DNA of 64,000 nucleotides from Primorskyibacter aestuariivivens (GCF_028023675.1 NZ_JAQIOZ010000011.1:62001-126000); one strand, 5' to 3'; shown: positions 17,012 to 26,251, counted from the first letter of the stretch. The notes: generated from the sequence alone by a model not told the origin. Made by a program: numbers and translations.

Positions 17012-18565
17012 ATGAAACCCATCCGCCTGATAACGGGCATCTTTACCGTCGGGCTGTGGACGCTCCTGAGCCGTGTTCTTGGCGTCGTGCGCGAAGTGCT
17101 GATCCTTGGCCTCATCGGTCCTGGTCCGGTGATGGATGCCTTTGTCGCGGCCTTCCGGCTGCCCAACATGTTCCGCCGCTTCTTTGCCGAAGGTGCCTTC
17201 AACGCGGCCTTTGTGCCGATGTTTTCCAAGCGGCTTGAGGCGCAGGACAACCCCGAACGCTTCGCCTCCGAGGCATTTTCCGGGCTGGCCTTTATCCTCA
17301 TGGTGCTGACCGGGTTGTCGCTGGTTTTCATGCCTGCGCTGGTCTACGCCACTGCCGAAGGGTTCGCAGGCACAGAACGCTTTGATCTGACCGTCGAATT
17401 CGGGCGCGTGATCTTTCCTTATATCCTGTTCATCTCTCTCGCAGCATTGTTTTCCGGCATGCTCAACGCCGCAGGGCACTTCGCCGCCGCCGCCGCTGCG
17501 CCGGTGCTGCTCAATATCTTTGTCATCACTACCATGGGATTGGCCGCCGTACTGGATGGCCCGATTGTGAAGGTGTTGATCTGGACCGTTCCTTTCTCGG
17601 GCGTGGCACAGCTTGCGCTGGTCTGGATCGCCACGCGGCGCGCCGGGTTCCGGCTGGACTGGAAACTGCCGCGCCTGACGCCGGATATGAAACACCTGGC
17701 TATCGTCGCCCTTCCCGCCGCGCTGGCCGGTGGGGTGATGCAGATCAACCTGCTGGTCGGCCAACAGGTGGCGTCGAATTTTGAAAAGGCCGTGGGCTGG
17801 CTCTATGCCGCCGACCGGCTGTATCAATTGCCGCTGGGCGTGGTGGGCATTGCCACCGGTATCGTGCTCTTGCCGGACCTGTCCCGCCGGCTCAAGGCAC
17901 AGGATGACACCGGAGCGCGAGAGGCGTTTTCCCGCGCCAGCGAGATTGCACTGGCGCTCACCATCCCCTGCGCCGTGGCGCTGTTCGTGATCCCGCTGCC
18001 GCTGGTCTCGGTGCTGTTCGAACGTGGTGCGACCACCTCCGACGACAGCGCCGCCATGGCCGTGGCGGTGGCCATTTACGGGCTCGGCCTGCCCGCCTTT
18101 ATCCTGCAAAAGCTGTTGCAGCCGCTTTTCTTTGCCCGCGAAGACACCAAGAGCCCGTTCCGCTTTGCTGTCTGGGCAATGATCGTGAACGCCGTGCTGG
18201 CGGTTGGCCTGTCCTATGTGCTGGGCTGGATCGCCCCGGCCATTGCCACTACGCTGGCGGGCTGGGCGATGTTTGTCATGCTTGCCTTTGGTGCGCGCCG
18301 CATGGGCGATGTCGCCCGGTTCGATCCGCGCTTTCGCCGCCGTATCTGGCGCATTGTGCTGGCCTCGCTGCTGATGGGGGTCGTGCTGTGGGGGCTGAAC
18401 GCGGCGCTGGGGCAATATCTGTTCATGGATTACGTCCGCTACCCGGCACTGGCGGTGCTGATCACGCTGGGATCACTCAGCTATTTCGGCTTTGGCCAGG
18501 TGCTGGGCGCGTTCTCCTGGCGCGAGCTTCGGGACACGCTGCGGCGCAGGAGGTCAGGCACGTGA
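17012..18565 (+). CDS. murJ: lipid II flippase MurJ (MviN family)
   Basis: A 517-residue polytopic membrane protein of the MOP superfamily that flips lipid II across the inner membrane for peptidoglycan synthesis. Features include the start RLITGIFTVGLWTLLSRVLGVVREVLI, PNMFRRFFAEGAFNAAFVPMF (conserved Arg residues in the early loops) and LYAADRLYQLPLGVVGIA mid-protein, with about 14 hydrophobic segments overall. The glnD-murJ order is common in alphaproteobacteria. The last four bases overlap the following PLD gene (GTGA), indicating co-translation. The spacer from glnD is 120 bases and could hold a promoter; none was convincing. Confidence 0.96.
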   Translation: MKPIRLITGIFTVGLWTLLSRVLGVVREVLILGLIGPGPVMDAFVAAFRLPNMFRRFFAEGAFNAAFVPMFSKRLEAQDNPERFASEAFSGLAFILMVLTGLSLVFMPALVYATAEGFAGTERFDLTVEFGRVIFPYILFISLAALFSGMLNAAGHFAAAAAAPVLLNIFVITTMGLAAVLDGPIVKVLIWTVPFSGVAQLALVWIATRRAGFRLDWKLPRLTPDMKHLAIVALPAALAGGVMQINLLVGQQVASNFEKAVGWLYAADRLYQLPLGVVGIATGIVLLPDLSRRLKAQDDTGAREAFSRASEIALALTIPCAVALFVIPLPLVSVLFERGATTSDDSAAMAVAVAIYGLGLPAFILQKLLQPLFFAREDTKSPFRFAVWAMIVNAVLAVGLSYVLGWIAPAIATTLAGWAMFVMLAFGARRMGDVARFDPRFRRRIWRIVLASLLMGVVLWGLNAALGQYLFMDYVRYPALAVLITLGSLSYFGFGQVLGAFSWRELRDTLRRRRSGT

Positions 18566-20046
18566 CGCTCACGCCACTGATCACTGCGGCGCAGGGATTT
18601 CCGGCGCTGGAACGGCTTGTATCCGAGGCGCGCGAAGAGGTGTTCCTGTCCTTCCGGATCTTTGACCCGGAGACACCGCTGCGCCTGCCTGAGGTACGGG
18701 CGCGCGGCCTGACCACCTGGACCGACCTTCTGGCCGAGGTTGCCCGTCGCGGCGTGTCCCTGCGCATCCTGCTGGCCGATTTCGACCCGCTCTTTACCGC
18801 CGATCTGCATCGTCTGGCCTGGCGTTCTGCACAACTTATCAAAACCGCTGTTGCGGGCGACACCCGCGTGCTCTGTGCCCCGCACGGGCAGGAGGCCGGG
18901 CCGCTCTGGCATCTGCTCATGCGCGGCAGGATCAAACGCGCGCTGGACAACCTGCGCAGCCGCGATCCCGGTGACCTCACGCCGGTGGAACAGACCATCC
19001 TGCGCGGCAGCACCGTGTTGCGCCCGGTCACCATTCACCAGAAATTCGCCGTGGCCGATGGCCGGGTCAGCGTAATTGGCGGGCTGGACATCAACGAACG
19101 CCGCTTTGACACGCCCGACCATGACCGCCCCGCCGATGAGACATGGCATGACATGAGCATGCAGGTCACCGACGAACGCTTTGGCGCGGCGCTGCGCCAC
19201 CATTTTGCCCAAAGCTGGAACAGCGCGCTGGACTGCGGGGCCAGCCCGTCAGACGGCGATCTGACACCTCTGGACGTTGCCGCACCGGAACGGCTGGAGG
19301 ATCCGGCACTTGTGCGCACCCTGTCTGCGCCCTGTCGCGGGGCCGGGCGGCTGAGTCCCGACAACCGGATTGCCGAACATGAAGAAACGCTGATCACCGC
19401 CATCCGCGATGCCCGCAACAGCATCTATCTGGAAACCCAGTTCCTGCGCCACAAACCCATTGCCAACGCATTGGTACAGTCCGCCGGGCAAAACCCGGAC
19501 CTCAACCTCATCGCGCTCATGCCGCCCTTTGCAGAACGGGTGCTGTTCAACAGCGACCATGGCTGGGATGCCCGCCACGCCCATGCGCTACAGGTCCGCG
19601 CGCTGGCCCGCATTCGCGATGCATTCGGCCCGCGCGCCGCGCTTGTGGCCCCGGCCCGGCCCATCGCGGCGGATGATGTCGGCCCGGCCCTGCATGGCGC
19701 CGAACCGGTCTATGTGCATTCCAAGGTAACGCTGATCGACGATGATTTCGGGCTTGTCGGCTCGGCCAATCTCAACGGCCGGTCCTTGCGCTGGGATACC
19801 GAAGCCTCGGTCCGCTTCCATGATCCCGGCACGGTGGCCGATCTGCGGGCGCAACTGGCAAACAAATGGTTGGGCGAGGCCGCGAAGGGTGCGGACATCA
19901 CCCGCGCCGCCACATGGCAGGAGGCCGCCAAACGCAATGCCCGACGCGCGCCCGAGGCGCGCGTCGGGTTCGTTCTGCCCTATCCGCTGGAGCAGGTTCA
20001 GCGGTTCTCGCGCAGCCTGCCCTTTCTGCCGGACGACATGTTCTAG
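18562..20046 (+). CDS. phospholipase D-like protein with two HKD motifs
   Basis: A 494-residue PLD-superfamily protein. Both catalytic motifs are intact: HQKFAVADG...GG near residue 157 and HSKVTLIDDDFGLVGSANL near 389. The middle segment ETQFLRHKPIANALV is typical of cardiolipin-synthase/PLD proteins. No signal peptide or clear transmembrane helix is present, unlike classical cardiolipin synthase, so it may be a cytosolic or peripheral phospholipase. The start is the GTG at 18562: AGGAGG lies 8 bases upstream and GTGA overlaps the murJ stop. Coupling to a lipid flippase suggests membrane or envelope lipid metabolism; the substrate is unknown. Confidence 0.86.
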   Translation: MTLTPLITAAQGFPALERLVSEAREEVFLSFRIFDPETPLRLPEVRARGLTTWTDLLAEVARRGVSLRILLADFDPLFTADLHRLAWRSAQLIKTAVAGDTRVLCAPHGQEAGPLWHLLMRGRIKRALDNLRSRDPGDLTPVEQTILRGSTVLRPVTIHQKFAVADGRVSVIGGLDINERRFDTPDHDRPADETWHDMSMQVTDERFGAALRHHFAQSWNSALDCGASPSDGDLTPLDVAAPERLEDPALVRTLSAPCRGAGRLSPDNRIAEHEETLITAIRDARNSIYLETQFLRHKPIANALVQSAGQNPDLNLIALMPPFAERVLFNSDHGWDARHAHALQVRALARIRDAFGPRAALVAPARPIAADDVGPALHGAEPVYVHSKVTLIDDDFGLVGSANLNGRSLRWDTEASVRFHDPGTVADLRAQLANKWLGEAAKGADITRAATWQEAAKRNARRAPEARVGFVLPYPLEQVQRFSRSLPFLPDDMF

Positions 20047-21071
20047 ATCACTGCGCCAAAGACCAGCCCGGACAGGATCGCGCCCGAGATACCCAGCCCG
20101 AGATAGGCGGCAAAGACCCGTGGTTTGACCAGCGACCAAACCGCCGCCATCGCCGGGATCGAACTGACCGCGCCCGCGATCATGAAGGACATGGCTGCCC
20201 CCGCCGTCATCCCCTGCTCCATCAACCCGGCCAGAAGCGGCGGAGCCACATAGGAATTGAGATAAGCGGGCATGCCGACAAAGGCCGCGATCACCACGGG
20301 CAACGCCCCTTCACCGCCCACGACACCGGCGATCAGTTCTGCCGGGACATAGGTGACCAGAAGCGCCTCAAGCATATAGGCCAATGCCAGCCATTTCATC
20401 AGGAACAGCGCGTTCTCGACCAACTGCACACGGAACTCGTCGCGGCGGTTGTCCTTGGTCCAGAAACGCCAGACCGGACTCCCCTCGAACGGCGACGGAC
20501 CACAGCCGCAGCAGCCGCCCGACTGGCGCGGGCGCAGGACATTCGTGAACGCTCCCGTGCCCATCACTGCCTTCAGAGCAAAGCCGCCAAACAGCCCCAG
20601 GGACACAGCCGCCACCGCCTTGCCAATAGCAAAGGGCCAGCCCAGCGCCGCCGCGGTGATCAGCAAGGTTGGCGGGTCGATCAGAGGCGAAGACAGCCAG
20701 AACGCCATCACCGCCGGAAGCGGCGCACCCAGCGCCAGAAGCCCGGCGATAAACGGGATTACCTCGCAGGAACAGAATGGGGCCAACCCGCCGAACAGCG
20801 CGGCCATGATGATGCTCTGCGTCTGACGGCCCTCAAAAGCCTGCGCAATCATCGCCTCGGCCCCGGCGGCCTTGAGATAGGCGAGCATCAGCACTGCCAC
20901 GATGATGAAGGGCAGTGTGCCGCCCAGCGCGCGCACGGCAAACGTGATAATCTCGCCAGTGCGGGCAGGGTCCAACAGCGCCACAAGCATCGGGATCAAC
21001 ACCACCAGCGTCCAGGGCGTTTTCAGATGCGCCAGCCAATCACGTTTCGGGGTTTGTGTCACATCAACCAT
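20043..21071 (-). CDS. ArsP-like permease (UPF0718/DUF318 family)
   Basis: A 342-residue membrane protein with about 8-10 hydrophobic segments. The signature APFCSCEVIPFIAGLLALG and the later MPAYLNSYVAPPLLAGL repeat are characteristic of the permease family that includes ArsP, an exporter of trivalent organoarsenicals. A cysteine-rich loop (GGCCGCG) lies mid-protein. The start at 21071 (MVDVTQTPKRDW) overlaps the end of arsR by 8 bases, giving a regulator-permease operon. Organoarsenic export fits ArsP and the ArsR partner, but other thiophilic ions or a redox-linked substrate remain possible. The 3' end overlaps the PLD stop by 4 bases. Confidence 0.84.
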   Translation of the reverse strand: MVDVTQTPKRDWLAHLKTPWTLVVLIPMLVALLDPARTGEIITFAVRALGGTLPFIIVAVLMLAYLKAAGAEAMIAQAFEGRQTQSIIMAALFGGLAPFCSCEVIPFIAGLLALGAPLPAVMAFWLSSPLIDPPTLLITAAALGWPFAIGKAVAAVSLGLFGGFALKAVMGTGAFTNVLRPRQSGGCCGCGPSPFEGSPVWRFWTKDNRRDEFRVQLVENALFLMKWLALAYMLEALLVTYVPAELIAGVVGGEGALPVVIAAFVGMPAYLNSYVAPPLLAGLMEQGMTAGAAMSFMIAGAVSSIPAMAAVWSLVKPRVFAAYLGLGISGAILSGLVFGAVI

Positions 21072-21375
21072 GGTTGGCCGCCTCTCGAGGCTCATCCGCA
21101 CAGCATTCGCTGAGAATGAATTGCGCAAGATCGCGCAGCTGGGAGTAATCAGCCCGGTTGATGGTCATCCGGCCCTGTTTCTTCTGCACGATCACCCCCG
21201 CGCCCGAGAGGAATTTGAGGTGATGCGCCAGCGTCGAGGGCGCTATGCCGCTGCGCTCCTGCAAGTCAGACACGGTCAATCCGCCCTCTCCTGCCCTGAT
21301 CAGCAGGCGCAGCACCTGTAGCCGTGCCTCTGACCCCATGGCGGCAAATCCTGCCGCGGCCTGTTCCCAATCCAT
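21064..21375 (-). CDS. ArsR/SmtB-family transcriptional repressor
   Basis: A 103-residue winged-helix regulator: LGSEARLQVLRLL-like helix at the start (GSEARLQVLRLLIRAG), recognition helix IAPSTLAHHLKFLSGAGVI, and wing KKQGRMTINRADY. A C-terminal CC pair (ECCADE, about 90-95) follows the dimerisation helix and is a plausible metalloid-binding site, unlike the CVC site in the DNA-binding helix of classical ArsR. It is co-translated with the permease it probably represses. Upstream AT-rich DNA contains a palindrome that may be the operator. Confidence 0.9.
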   Translation of the reverse strand: MDWEQAAAGFAAMGSEARLQVLRLLIRAGEGGLTVSDLQERSGIAPSTLAHHLKFLSGAGVIVQKKQGRMTINRADYSQLRDLAQFILSECCADEPREAANHG

Positions 21376-21390
21376 GTCGCCACCTATTTA

Positions 21391-21413
21391 TTCGATATAA
21401 CTAGTTTTATAGT
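21391..21413. promoter_or_regulatory. candidate arsR operator/promoter
   Basis: An AT-rich stretch immediately upstream of arsR centres on the palindrome AACTAGTT (21399-21406) with TATA-containing flanks, in otherwise G+C-rich DNA. It sits where an autoregulating ArsR-family repressor would bind. No consensus could be checked. Confidence 0.4.
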
Positions 21414-21429
21414 TTTTATGTCGATCGCG

Positions 21430-21818
21430 CAACCGCGATGTTTCTGAACCTGACACGGCATGGGTCAGGCGGCAGAAATCACTGGCGAAATGGTCAGGGG
21501 GCGGGTGTGAGCCCGAAGGGGACGTGGCCCGCGCGGAATCAAGGCCGAAGGCCGCCGCGCGATCGCCAGACCGCCCGCAAGGGCTGGCGATTTGGGGGCA
21601 ACGGCGCGTCCTTCAGGGCTTTTGCGGGTTTGGCAAAGATAAAGTGGCCCTAACTGCCGTTGGATCGCCATCCCGCGGTCTGGCCATCGCGCGTCGTGCG
21701 CAATGCCCGCTTTGTCCCGCATGTCGGTCACTCGCCACCCAACTTTACAAAGCCCGCTTTCTGCGCGTACCCGACGCTCGAAGCCTCGCAAAGCGGCACC
21801 ACGCGTCCCTACACGGCT
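21430..21818. other. 389-base gene-free region holding a 136-bp inverted-repeat element
   Basis: No credible gene is seen here; open frames lack starts and family motifs. Positions 21557-21574 (GCGCGATCGCCAGACCGC) recur in inverse orientation at 21675-21692 with one mismatch, and both arms continue to a GGCGAT, so each arm can also form its own hairpin. This is either an old MITE-like element or a structured RNA. Confidence 0.5.
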
Positions 21819-22517
21819 TCACCGGCGCAACCGTTCGAGCATCTTCTGCCACCCGCCCGGGACGAACAGGATCGACAGCCCGAACCCCGCGCCGAACCCC
21901 ACGAAATCCGCCAGCCAGGTGGCATCGGTCCCATAAAGCAGCGCAAATACCAGCCGGATGAACAGCAACCCGCCGATCAGAATGAAGGCGCGGATCTGCG
22001 GCCCGCCCTCTTCGCCAAGACGTTGCCAGAGCAGAAAGGTGAACCCGCCGATCAACCCGTAGACACCCGGAAACCCACCAAAGAGCGGTGCCGGGTCGTC
22101 CAATACCAGCGCATAGCCCAAGGCACCCAGAACCGATGCGCCAAAGAAAATCACCAGCGTCGCAATGCTGCCCATGGCCTCGGCCACCATCTTGCCCAGC
22201 GCCAGAAGCAGCACACAGACAAACAGGGCATGACTGAAATTGGCCTGCACGAAGGGATAGGTGACAAAGCGCATCAGCTGATCGGCCGGATAGTTCCCAT
22301 TGGCGATCATCCAGTCGAACACCGCTCCGGAAAAAGCATAGGCCTGCAGCGCCTCCAGCCGCCAGCCCACGGCCCCCGGCCCGCCGACAAAACCGCGCGC
22401 GCCCGCCATGAACACCAGTTCGATCCCGGCGATTACCAGGAACAGCGCCACCACCACCGTTGGCAAGGGATTGACCGGCGGCTGATTGTGGGGCTCGGGG
22501 GATAAAGGGTCTGACAT
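21819..22517 (-). CDS. rhomboid-family membrane protein, apparently catalytically dead
   Basis: A 232-residue six-helix membrane protein with the overall rhomboid layout: N-terminal helix (about 19-40), the L1/TM2 region with FVQANFSHALFVC (conserved Asn/His area), and later glycine-rich helices. The catalytic serine motif GxSG is replaced by FPGVYGLIGG, with no Ser at the nucleophile position, and the TM6 His-x3-Gly motif reads LADFVGFGAGFG, lacking His. It is therefore more like an inactive rhomboid (iRhom-like) than a protease. It is divergent from trpS. The fold call is good; loss of activity is inferred from the missing residues. Confidence 0.78.
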   Translation of the reverse strand: MSDPLSPEPHNQPPVNPLPTVVVALFLVIAGIELVFMAGARGFVGGPGAVGWRLEALQAYAFSGAVFDWMIANGNYPADQLMRFVTYPFVQANFSHALFVCVLLLALGKMVAEAMGSIATLVIFFGASVLGALGYALVLDDPAPLFGGFPGVYGLIGGFTFLLWQRLGEEGGPQIRAFILIGGLLFIRLVFALLYGTDATWLADFVGFGAGFGLSILFVPGGWQKMLERLRR

Positions 22518-22613
22518 GCTGGCGCTCCGGCTTCACGGGGCCGGCATCTGCTTGACGGCCCATTGGGGCATGGGTAAGCGACCATGAACCAGAAATCCAG
22601 ACGGAGACATCCC

Positions 22614-23651
22614 ATGACAGAGGGCGTCCAAACCCCATCTGCCTTCACCCCGCGCGTATTCTCGGGCATCCAGCCGTCGGGCGGGCTGACCCTTGGCAAT
22701 TACCTCGGGGCGATCAAGCGCTTCGTGGACATGCAGGACAGCGGCGTCGAGACAATCTATTGCGTGGTCGATCTGCACGCGATCACCGCCACCCTGTTCG
22801 AACCGGAGACGCTGCGCCGCCAGACCCGCGAACTGGCCGCAGGCTATATCGCCTCGGGGCTGGACCCGGCGAAATCCATCCTGTTCAACCAGTCGCAGGT
22901 CTCCACCCACGCGCAGCTCGCCTGGATTTTCAACTGTATCGCCCGCATGGGCTGGATGCAGCGCATGACCCAGTGGAAGGACAAGGCCGGCAAGAACCAG
23001 CAGAACGCCTCGCTGGGGCTGTTCGCCTATCCGGCGCTGATGGCGGCGGATATCCTCGCCTATCACGGCACCCATGTGCCGGTGGGCGAGGACCAGAAAC
23101 AGCACCTGGAACTGACCCGCGACATCGCGATCAAGTTCAACCATGATTACGGCGTCGATTTCTTCCCCATCACCGAACCGGTGATCGAGGGCGCGGCCAC
23201 GCGGGTCATGTCGCTGCGCGACGGTTCCAAGAAGATGTCGAAATCCGATCCCTCGGACGCCAGCCGCATCAACATGACCGACGATGCCGACACCATCGCC
23301 AAAAAGATCCGCAAGGCCAAGACCGACCCCGAGGGCCTGCCCTCGGACGTTAAAGGATTGGAAGACCGCCCCGAGGCACGCAACCTCGTGAATATCTACG
23401 CCGCGCTGAATGACCAGAGTGTCGAGGATGTGCTGCGCGACGTGGGCGGCAAACAGTTCTCCGAATTCAAACCGATGCTGTCCGATCTGGCGGTCGAGAA
23501 ACTGTCGCCGATCTCGGGCGAAATGGCCCGGCTTATGGCCGACCCGGCCGAGATCGACCGCATCCTGTCGGACGGCGCCGACCGCGCCCGGGCAATTTCC
23601 GAGCCGATCCTGAAGCGAACCTACGAGATCATCGGGATGGTTGGGGCGTAA
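22614..23651 (+). CDS. trpS: tryptophanyl-tRNA synthetase
   Basis: Class I aminoacyl-tRNA synthetase charging tRNA-Trp. The 345-residue product shows the HIGH-type motif as [13 protein letters not shown], the KMSKS loop as [10 protein letters not shown], and the tryptophan-specific [13 protein letters not shown] segment. The start at 22614 has GGAG about 8 bases upstream; an in-frame ATG at 22584 is possible. It is followed by a strong tandem hairpin. All signature elements are intact and the length is normal. Confidence 0.97.
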   Translation: MTEGVQTPSAFTPRVFSGIQPSGGLTLGNYLGAIKRFVDMQDSGVETIYCVVDLHAITATLFEPETLRRQTRELAAGYIASGLDPAKSILFNQSQVSTHAQLAWIFNCIARMGWMQRMTQWKDKAGKNQQNASLGLFAYPALMAADILAYHGTHVPVGEDQKQHLELTRDIAIKFNHDYGVDFFPITEPVIEGAATRVMSLRDGSKKMSKSDPSDASRINMTDDADTIAKKIRKAKTDPEGLPSDVKGLEDRPEARNLVNIYAALNDQSVEDVLRDVGGKQFSEFKPMLSDLAVEKLSPISGEMARLMADPAEIDRILSDGADRARAISEPILKRTYEIIGMVGA

Positions 23652-23677
23652 GGCCCCGATTCCTTCAAAAGAGTGAG

Positions 23678-23745
23678 GCTGGAAAACTGTCCGGGGGACA
23701 GTTTTCCAGCTGAACGGGCCGAAGTCTTTGAAAGACTCCGGTCCC
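23678..23745. terminator. tandem hairpins between convergent trpS and aldo/keto reductase (repeat family C copy 1)
   Basis: A perfect 15-bp stem (23678-23692 with 23696-23710, loop GGG) is followed by a second hairpin around AGTCTTTGAAAGACT (23716-23745). The position between two converging genes fits a bidirectional terminator. A diverged copy of the same two-hairpin design lies at 32660-32706. Confidence 0.75.
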
Positions 23746-23747
23746 CC

Positions 23748-24635
23748 TCACGGCAACTCGTGGCCCAGCGCCAGCGTGTACAGCTCGAACCATGTCTGCC
23801 GGTCCATCTCCACGCGTAGTGCGTCGGACAGGCTGGCAATCCGGGACAGGGTATTCGTGCCCATTACCGGCAGGATACGGGCCGGATGGGCCAGCAGCCA
23901 CCCCACCGCCACCGCCGCGCGGTCCACGCCCTGTTCGGCGGCAATCCGGTCCAACGCCGCCTGTACCGGTCCATCCGCCGTCATCAGCCCGCCGCCACCC
24001 AGCGGCGACCAGGCCATTGGCGCGATGCCGCGTTCCTGGAGGAAGGCGAGATCACCGTTGGAGAACGGCTCCGGGCGATTCAGCGAAATCTCGATCTGGT
24101 TGGTGACCAGTGGTGTCGCCATGGCGGATTGCAGCAGCGTCCAGTCATACAGCCGGAAATTCGACACGCCCACCGCGCGCGCCTTGCCCGATTGCACCAA
24201 CGCATCCAGCGCCTGCCCGGTCTCGGCGGCATCCATGAACGGGTCGGGCCGGTGGATCAGCAAGAGGTCGATGCGGTCGGTCTTCATCAGCCGCAGCGAA
24301 TTCTCGACAGATGCCGTGATATGCGCGGGAGAGGTATCGTAATATTTCACTCGCCGGTCGGCAAAAGGCCCCTCGGGCAGGACGATATCGCATTTCGTGA
24401 CGATCTCGATCCTGTCGCGCAGTTCCGGGACAAGCGCCGCGCCCATGATTTCCTCTGCCCGGTAGCCGCCGTAGATATCGGCCTGATCCATCGTGGTGAT
24501 CCCCTGCTCGAGACAGGCTTCGATCTTGGCGCGCACATGCGCAGGTGAGGTGTCACTGTCATCAGCCACCCGCCACATGCCGTAGACAATGCGGCTGAGA
24601 GAAAGGTTAGGGCTCAGGTCGATGCGTGGTATCAT
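23748..24635 (-). CDS. aldo/keto reductase, YdhF-like
   Basis: A 295-residue NADPH-dependent oxidoreductase of the aldo/keto reductase superfamily. Catalytic residues are in place: the Asp and Tyr in TTMDQADIYGGY, Lys in VTKCDI and His in LLLIHRPDPF. C-terminal QIEISLNRPEPF, WSPLGGGGL and the nucleotide-binding region ILPVMGTNTLSRI are typical of the YdhF subgroup. The start is ATG 24635, where the conserved N-terminus begins; longer frames upstream are not supported. The substrate is unknown. The 215-base region between it and the divergent VOC gene could hold promoters for both. Confidence 0.88.
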   Translation of the reverse strand: MIPRIDLSPNLSLSRIVYGMWRVADDSDTSPAHVRAKIEACLEQGITTMDQADIYGGYRAEEIMGAALVPELRDRIEIVTKCDIVLPEGPFADRRVKYYDTSPAHITASVENSLRLMKTDRIDLLLIHRPDPFMDAAETGQALDALVQSGKARAVGVSNFRLYDWTLLQSAMATPLVTNQIEISLNRPEPFSNGDLAFLQERGIAPMAWSPLGGGGLMTADGPVQAALDRIAAEQGVDRAAVAVGWLLAHPARILPVMGTNTLSRIASLSDALRVEMDRQTWFELYTLALGHELP

Positions 24636-24850
24636 GGCGAAAAACGCTCCTGCGCCGTCTGGCGTCTGCTTGGTGTATCGCGGCCGCACTGACACGCGCG
24701 ACGACGCCGTTCTTTTGACCAATTGTCGTATCGGACACAACACCGGCTCGATATGCAGCACTGTGCGCCAATGTCGAGCCGCCTGTGGCCCCAGGTGCAT
24801 TGCGCACCGCTGCCGGACAGCGCATTTAAACCGAAACAGGAGTTACCACC

Positions 24851-25336
24851 ATGCCCCATGCCCCCGCCCAAACCCGTATTGGCCATGTCCATCTGAAAGT
24901 GTCCGATCTCGACCGTTCGATCCGCTTTTACCGCGATGTGATCGGGTTTGAGGTGATGCAACGCTACGGCCCGGGTGCCGCCTTCATGTCGGCAGGCGGC
25001 TATCACCATCATCTTGGACTGAACACATGGGAAAGCCTTGGCGCGACGCCCCCACCGGCGGGGCATACCGGTCTCTACCACACGGCCTTTCTCTATCCCG
25101 ACCGCGCCTCGCTTGGTGCGGCCCTAGCCCGGATCCGTGATGCGGGTATTCCGCTGGACGGGGCCGCCGACCATGGCGTGAGCGAAGCGATCTACCTGCG
25201 CGACCCGGATGATAATGGCGTCGAGCTCTACCGCGACCGCGACGAGGCGGAATGGCCGCGCGACGCCAAGGGCGATCTGGCGATGTATAACCGCCCGCTC
25301 GATCTCGATGCGTTGCTGGCCGAGGCCGCGGATTAG
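24851..25336 (+). CDS. VOC-family (glyoxalase/extradiol dioxygenase-like) protein
   Basis: A 161-residue vicinal-oxygen-chelate protein. It opens with TRIGHVHLKVSDLDRSIRFY, giving the first metal His, has LYHTAFLYPD for the second and DPDDNGVELYRDR for the Glu ligand, so a complete 2-His-1-Glu metal site is likely. The CatE-like layout (two beta-alpha-beta-beta-beta modules) suggests a dioxygenase- or epimerase-like function; the substrate cannot be given. An AGGAG precedes the ATG at good spacing. It is followed after 54 bases by the class IV aminotransferase on the same strand. Confidence 0.87.
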   Translation: MPHAPAQTRIGHVHLKVSDLDRSIRFYRDVIGFEVMQRYGPGAAFMSAGGYHHHLGLNTWESLGATPPPAGHTGLYHTAFLYPDRASLGAALARIRDAGIPLDGAADHGVSEAIYLRDPDDNGVELYRDRDEAEWPRDAKGDLAMYNRPLDLDALLAEAAD

Positions 25337-25390
25337 AACTGGACCTCCCCGTCCCGCGCGCCTAGCTTCGCCCGCGGGAGGACCAAAGAC

Positions 25391-26251
25391 ATGGCATCAG
25401 GCACCGATATCCGCACCTATTACGACGGCAAATGGCACGAGGGCGACATTCCCGTGATGAAGGCCGCCGATCACGGGTCCTGGCTGGGCACGACGGTATT
25501 CGACGGCGCGCGGATGGTGGACGGGATGACCCCGGATCTGGAGCTGCATTGCGCCCGGGTGAACCGCTCGGCCGAGGCGCTGATGATCACGCCGTCTGTC
25601 ACGACCGAAGAAATGGTAAGCATCGTGAAAGAGGGACTCCGGGCCTATACCCCGGGCACCGCGGTCTATATCCGGCCGATGTATTGGGCGCTTGAGGGCG
25701 ATTACCTCGCCATCGTGCCCAAAGCCGATGCAACCGGTTTCGCCATCTCGCTCGAAGCCATTCCCATGGCCCCAAAGGATGCCTCGACCACGCTGACCAC
25801 CACGCGGTTCCGCCGCCCCGTGCTTGAGGATGCGGTGGTCAATGCCAAGGCCGGCTGCCTCTATCCCAACAATGCCCGCATGCTGGCCGAAGCGCGCGCC
25901 AAGGGCTTTGGCAATGCGCTGGTGGCCGACGCTTTGGGCAATGTGGCCGAAACCGCCACCGCCAATATCTTTGCGGTCAAGGACGGCGTCGTCTTTACCC
26001 CCATCCCCAATGGCACGTTCCTCGCCGGGATCACCCGCGCGCGGCATATCTCGAACCTGCGCGCTGATGGGGTCGAGGTGGTGGAAAAGGTCATGGGATT
26101 TGACGAGTTCCACGACGCGGACGAGGTGTTCATGTCCGGCAACATGATGAAGGTCACGCCGGTCACCGCCTTTGACGACACGCAGTATCAGGTCGGGCCG
26201 GTCACGCGCCGGGTGCGCGATCTCTATTGGGACTGGGCCGCGTCGCACTAA
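25391..26251 (+). CDS. class IV PLP aminotransferase, branched-chain type
   Basis: A 286-residue fold-type IV aminotransferase. The PLP Lys lies in VVNAKAGCLYPNN (a variant of the IlvE context), with NVAETATANIFAV and GITRARHI for cofactor phosphate binding. This short form in Rhodobacterales is usually annotated as branched-chain amino acid aminotransferase; the group also contains D-amino acid and (R)-amine transaminases, which motif reading alone cannot exclude. Its TAA stop straddles the left end of a MITE-like insertion: TA is probably target duplication and the final A the first base of the element. Removing the element would leave TAG, so the product is unchanged. Confidence 0.85.
   Translation: MASGTDIRTYYDGKWHEGDIPVMKAADHGSWLGTTVFDGARMVDGMTPDLELHCARVNRSAEALMITPSVTTEEMVSIVKEGLRAYTPGTAVYIRPMYWALEGDYLAIVPKADATGFAISLEAIPMAPKDASTTLTTTRFRRPVLEDAVVNAKAGCLYPNNARMLAEARAKGFGNALVADALGNVAETATANIFAVKDGVVFTPIPNGTFLAGITRARHISNLRADGVEVVEKVMGFDEFHDADEVFMSGNMMKVTPVTAFDDTQYQVGPVTRRVRDLYWDWAASH

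Noticed and set aside
15374-18415. Very long open frame (about 1000 codons) on the minus strand opposite glnD and murJ
   Set aside because: It mirrors two well-supported genes in G+C-rich DNA, lacks family motifs and reads as low-complexity His/Arg/Gln-rich text, a known artefact of codon bias.
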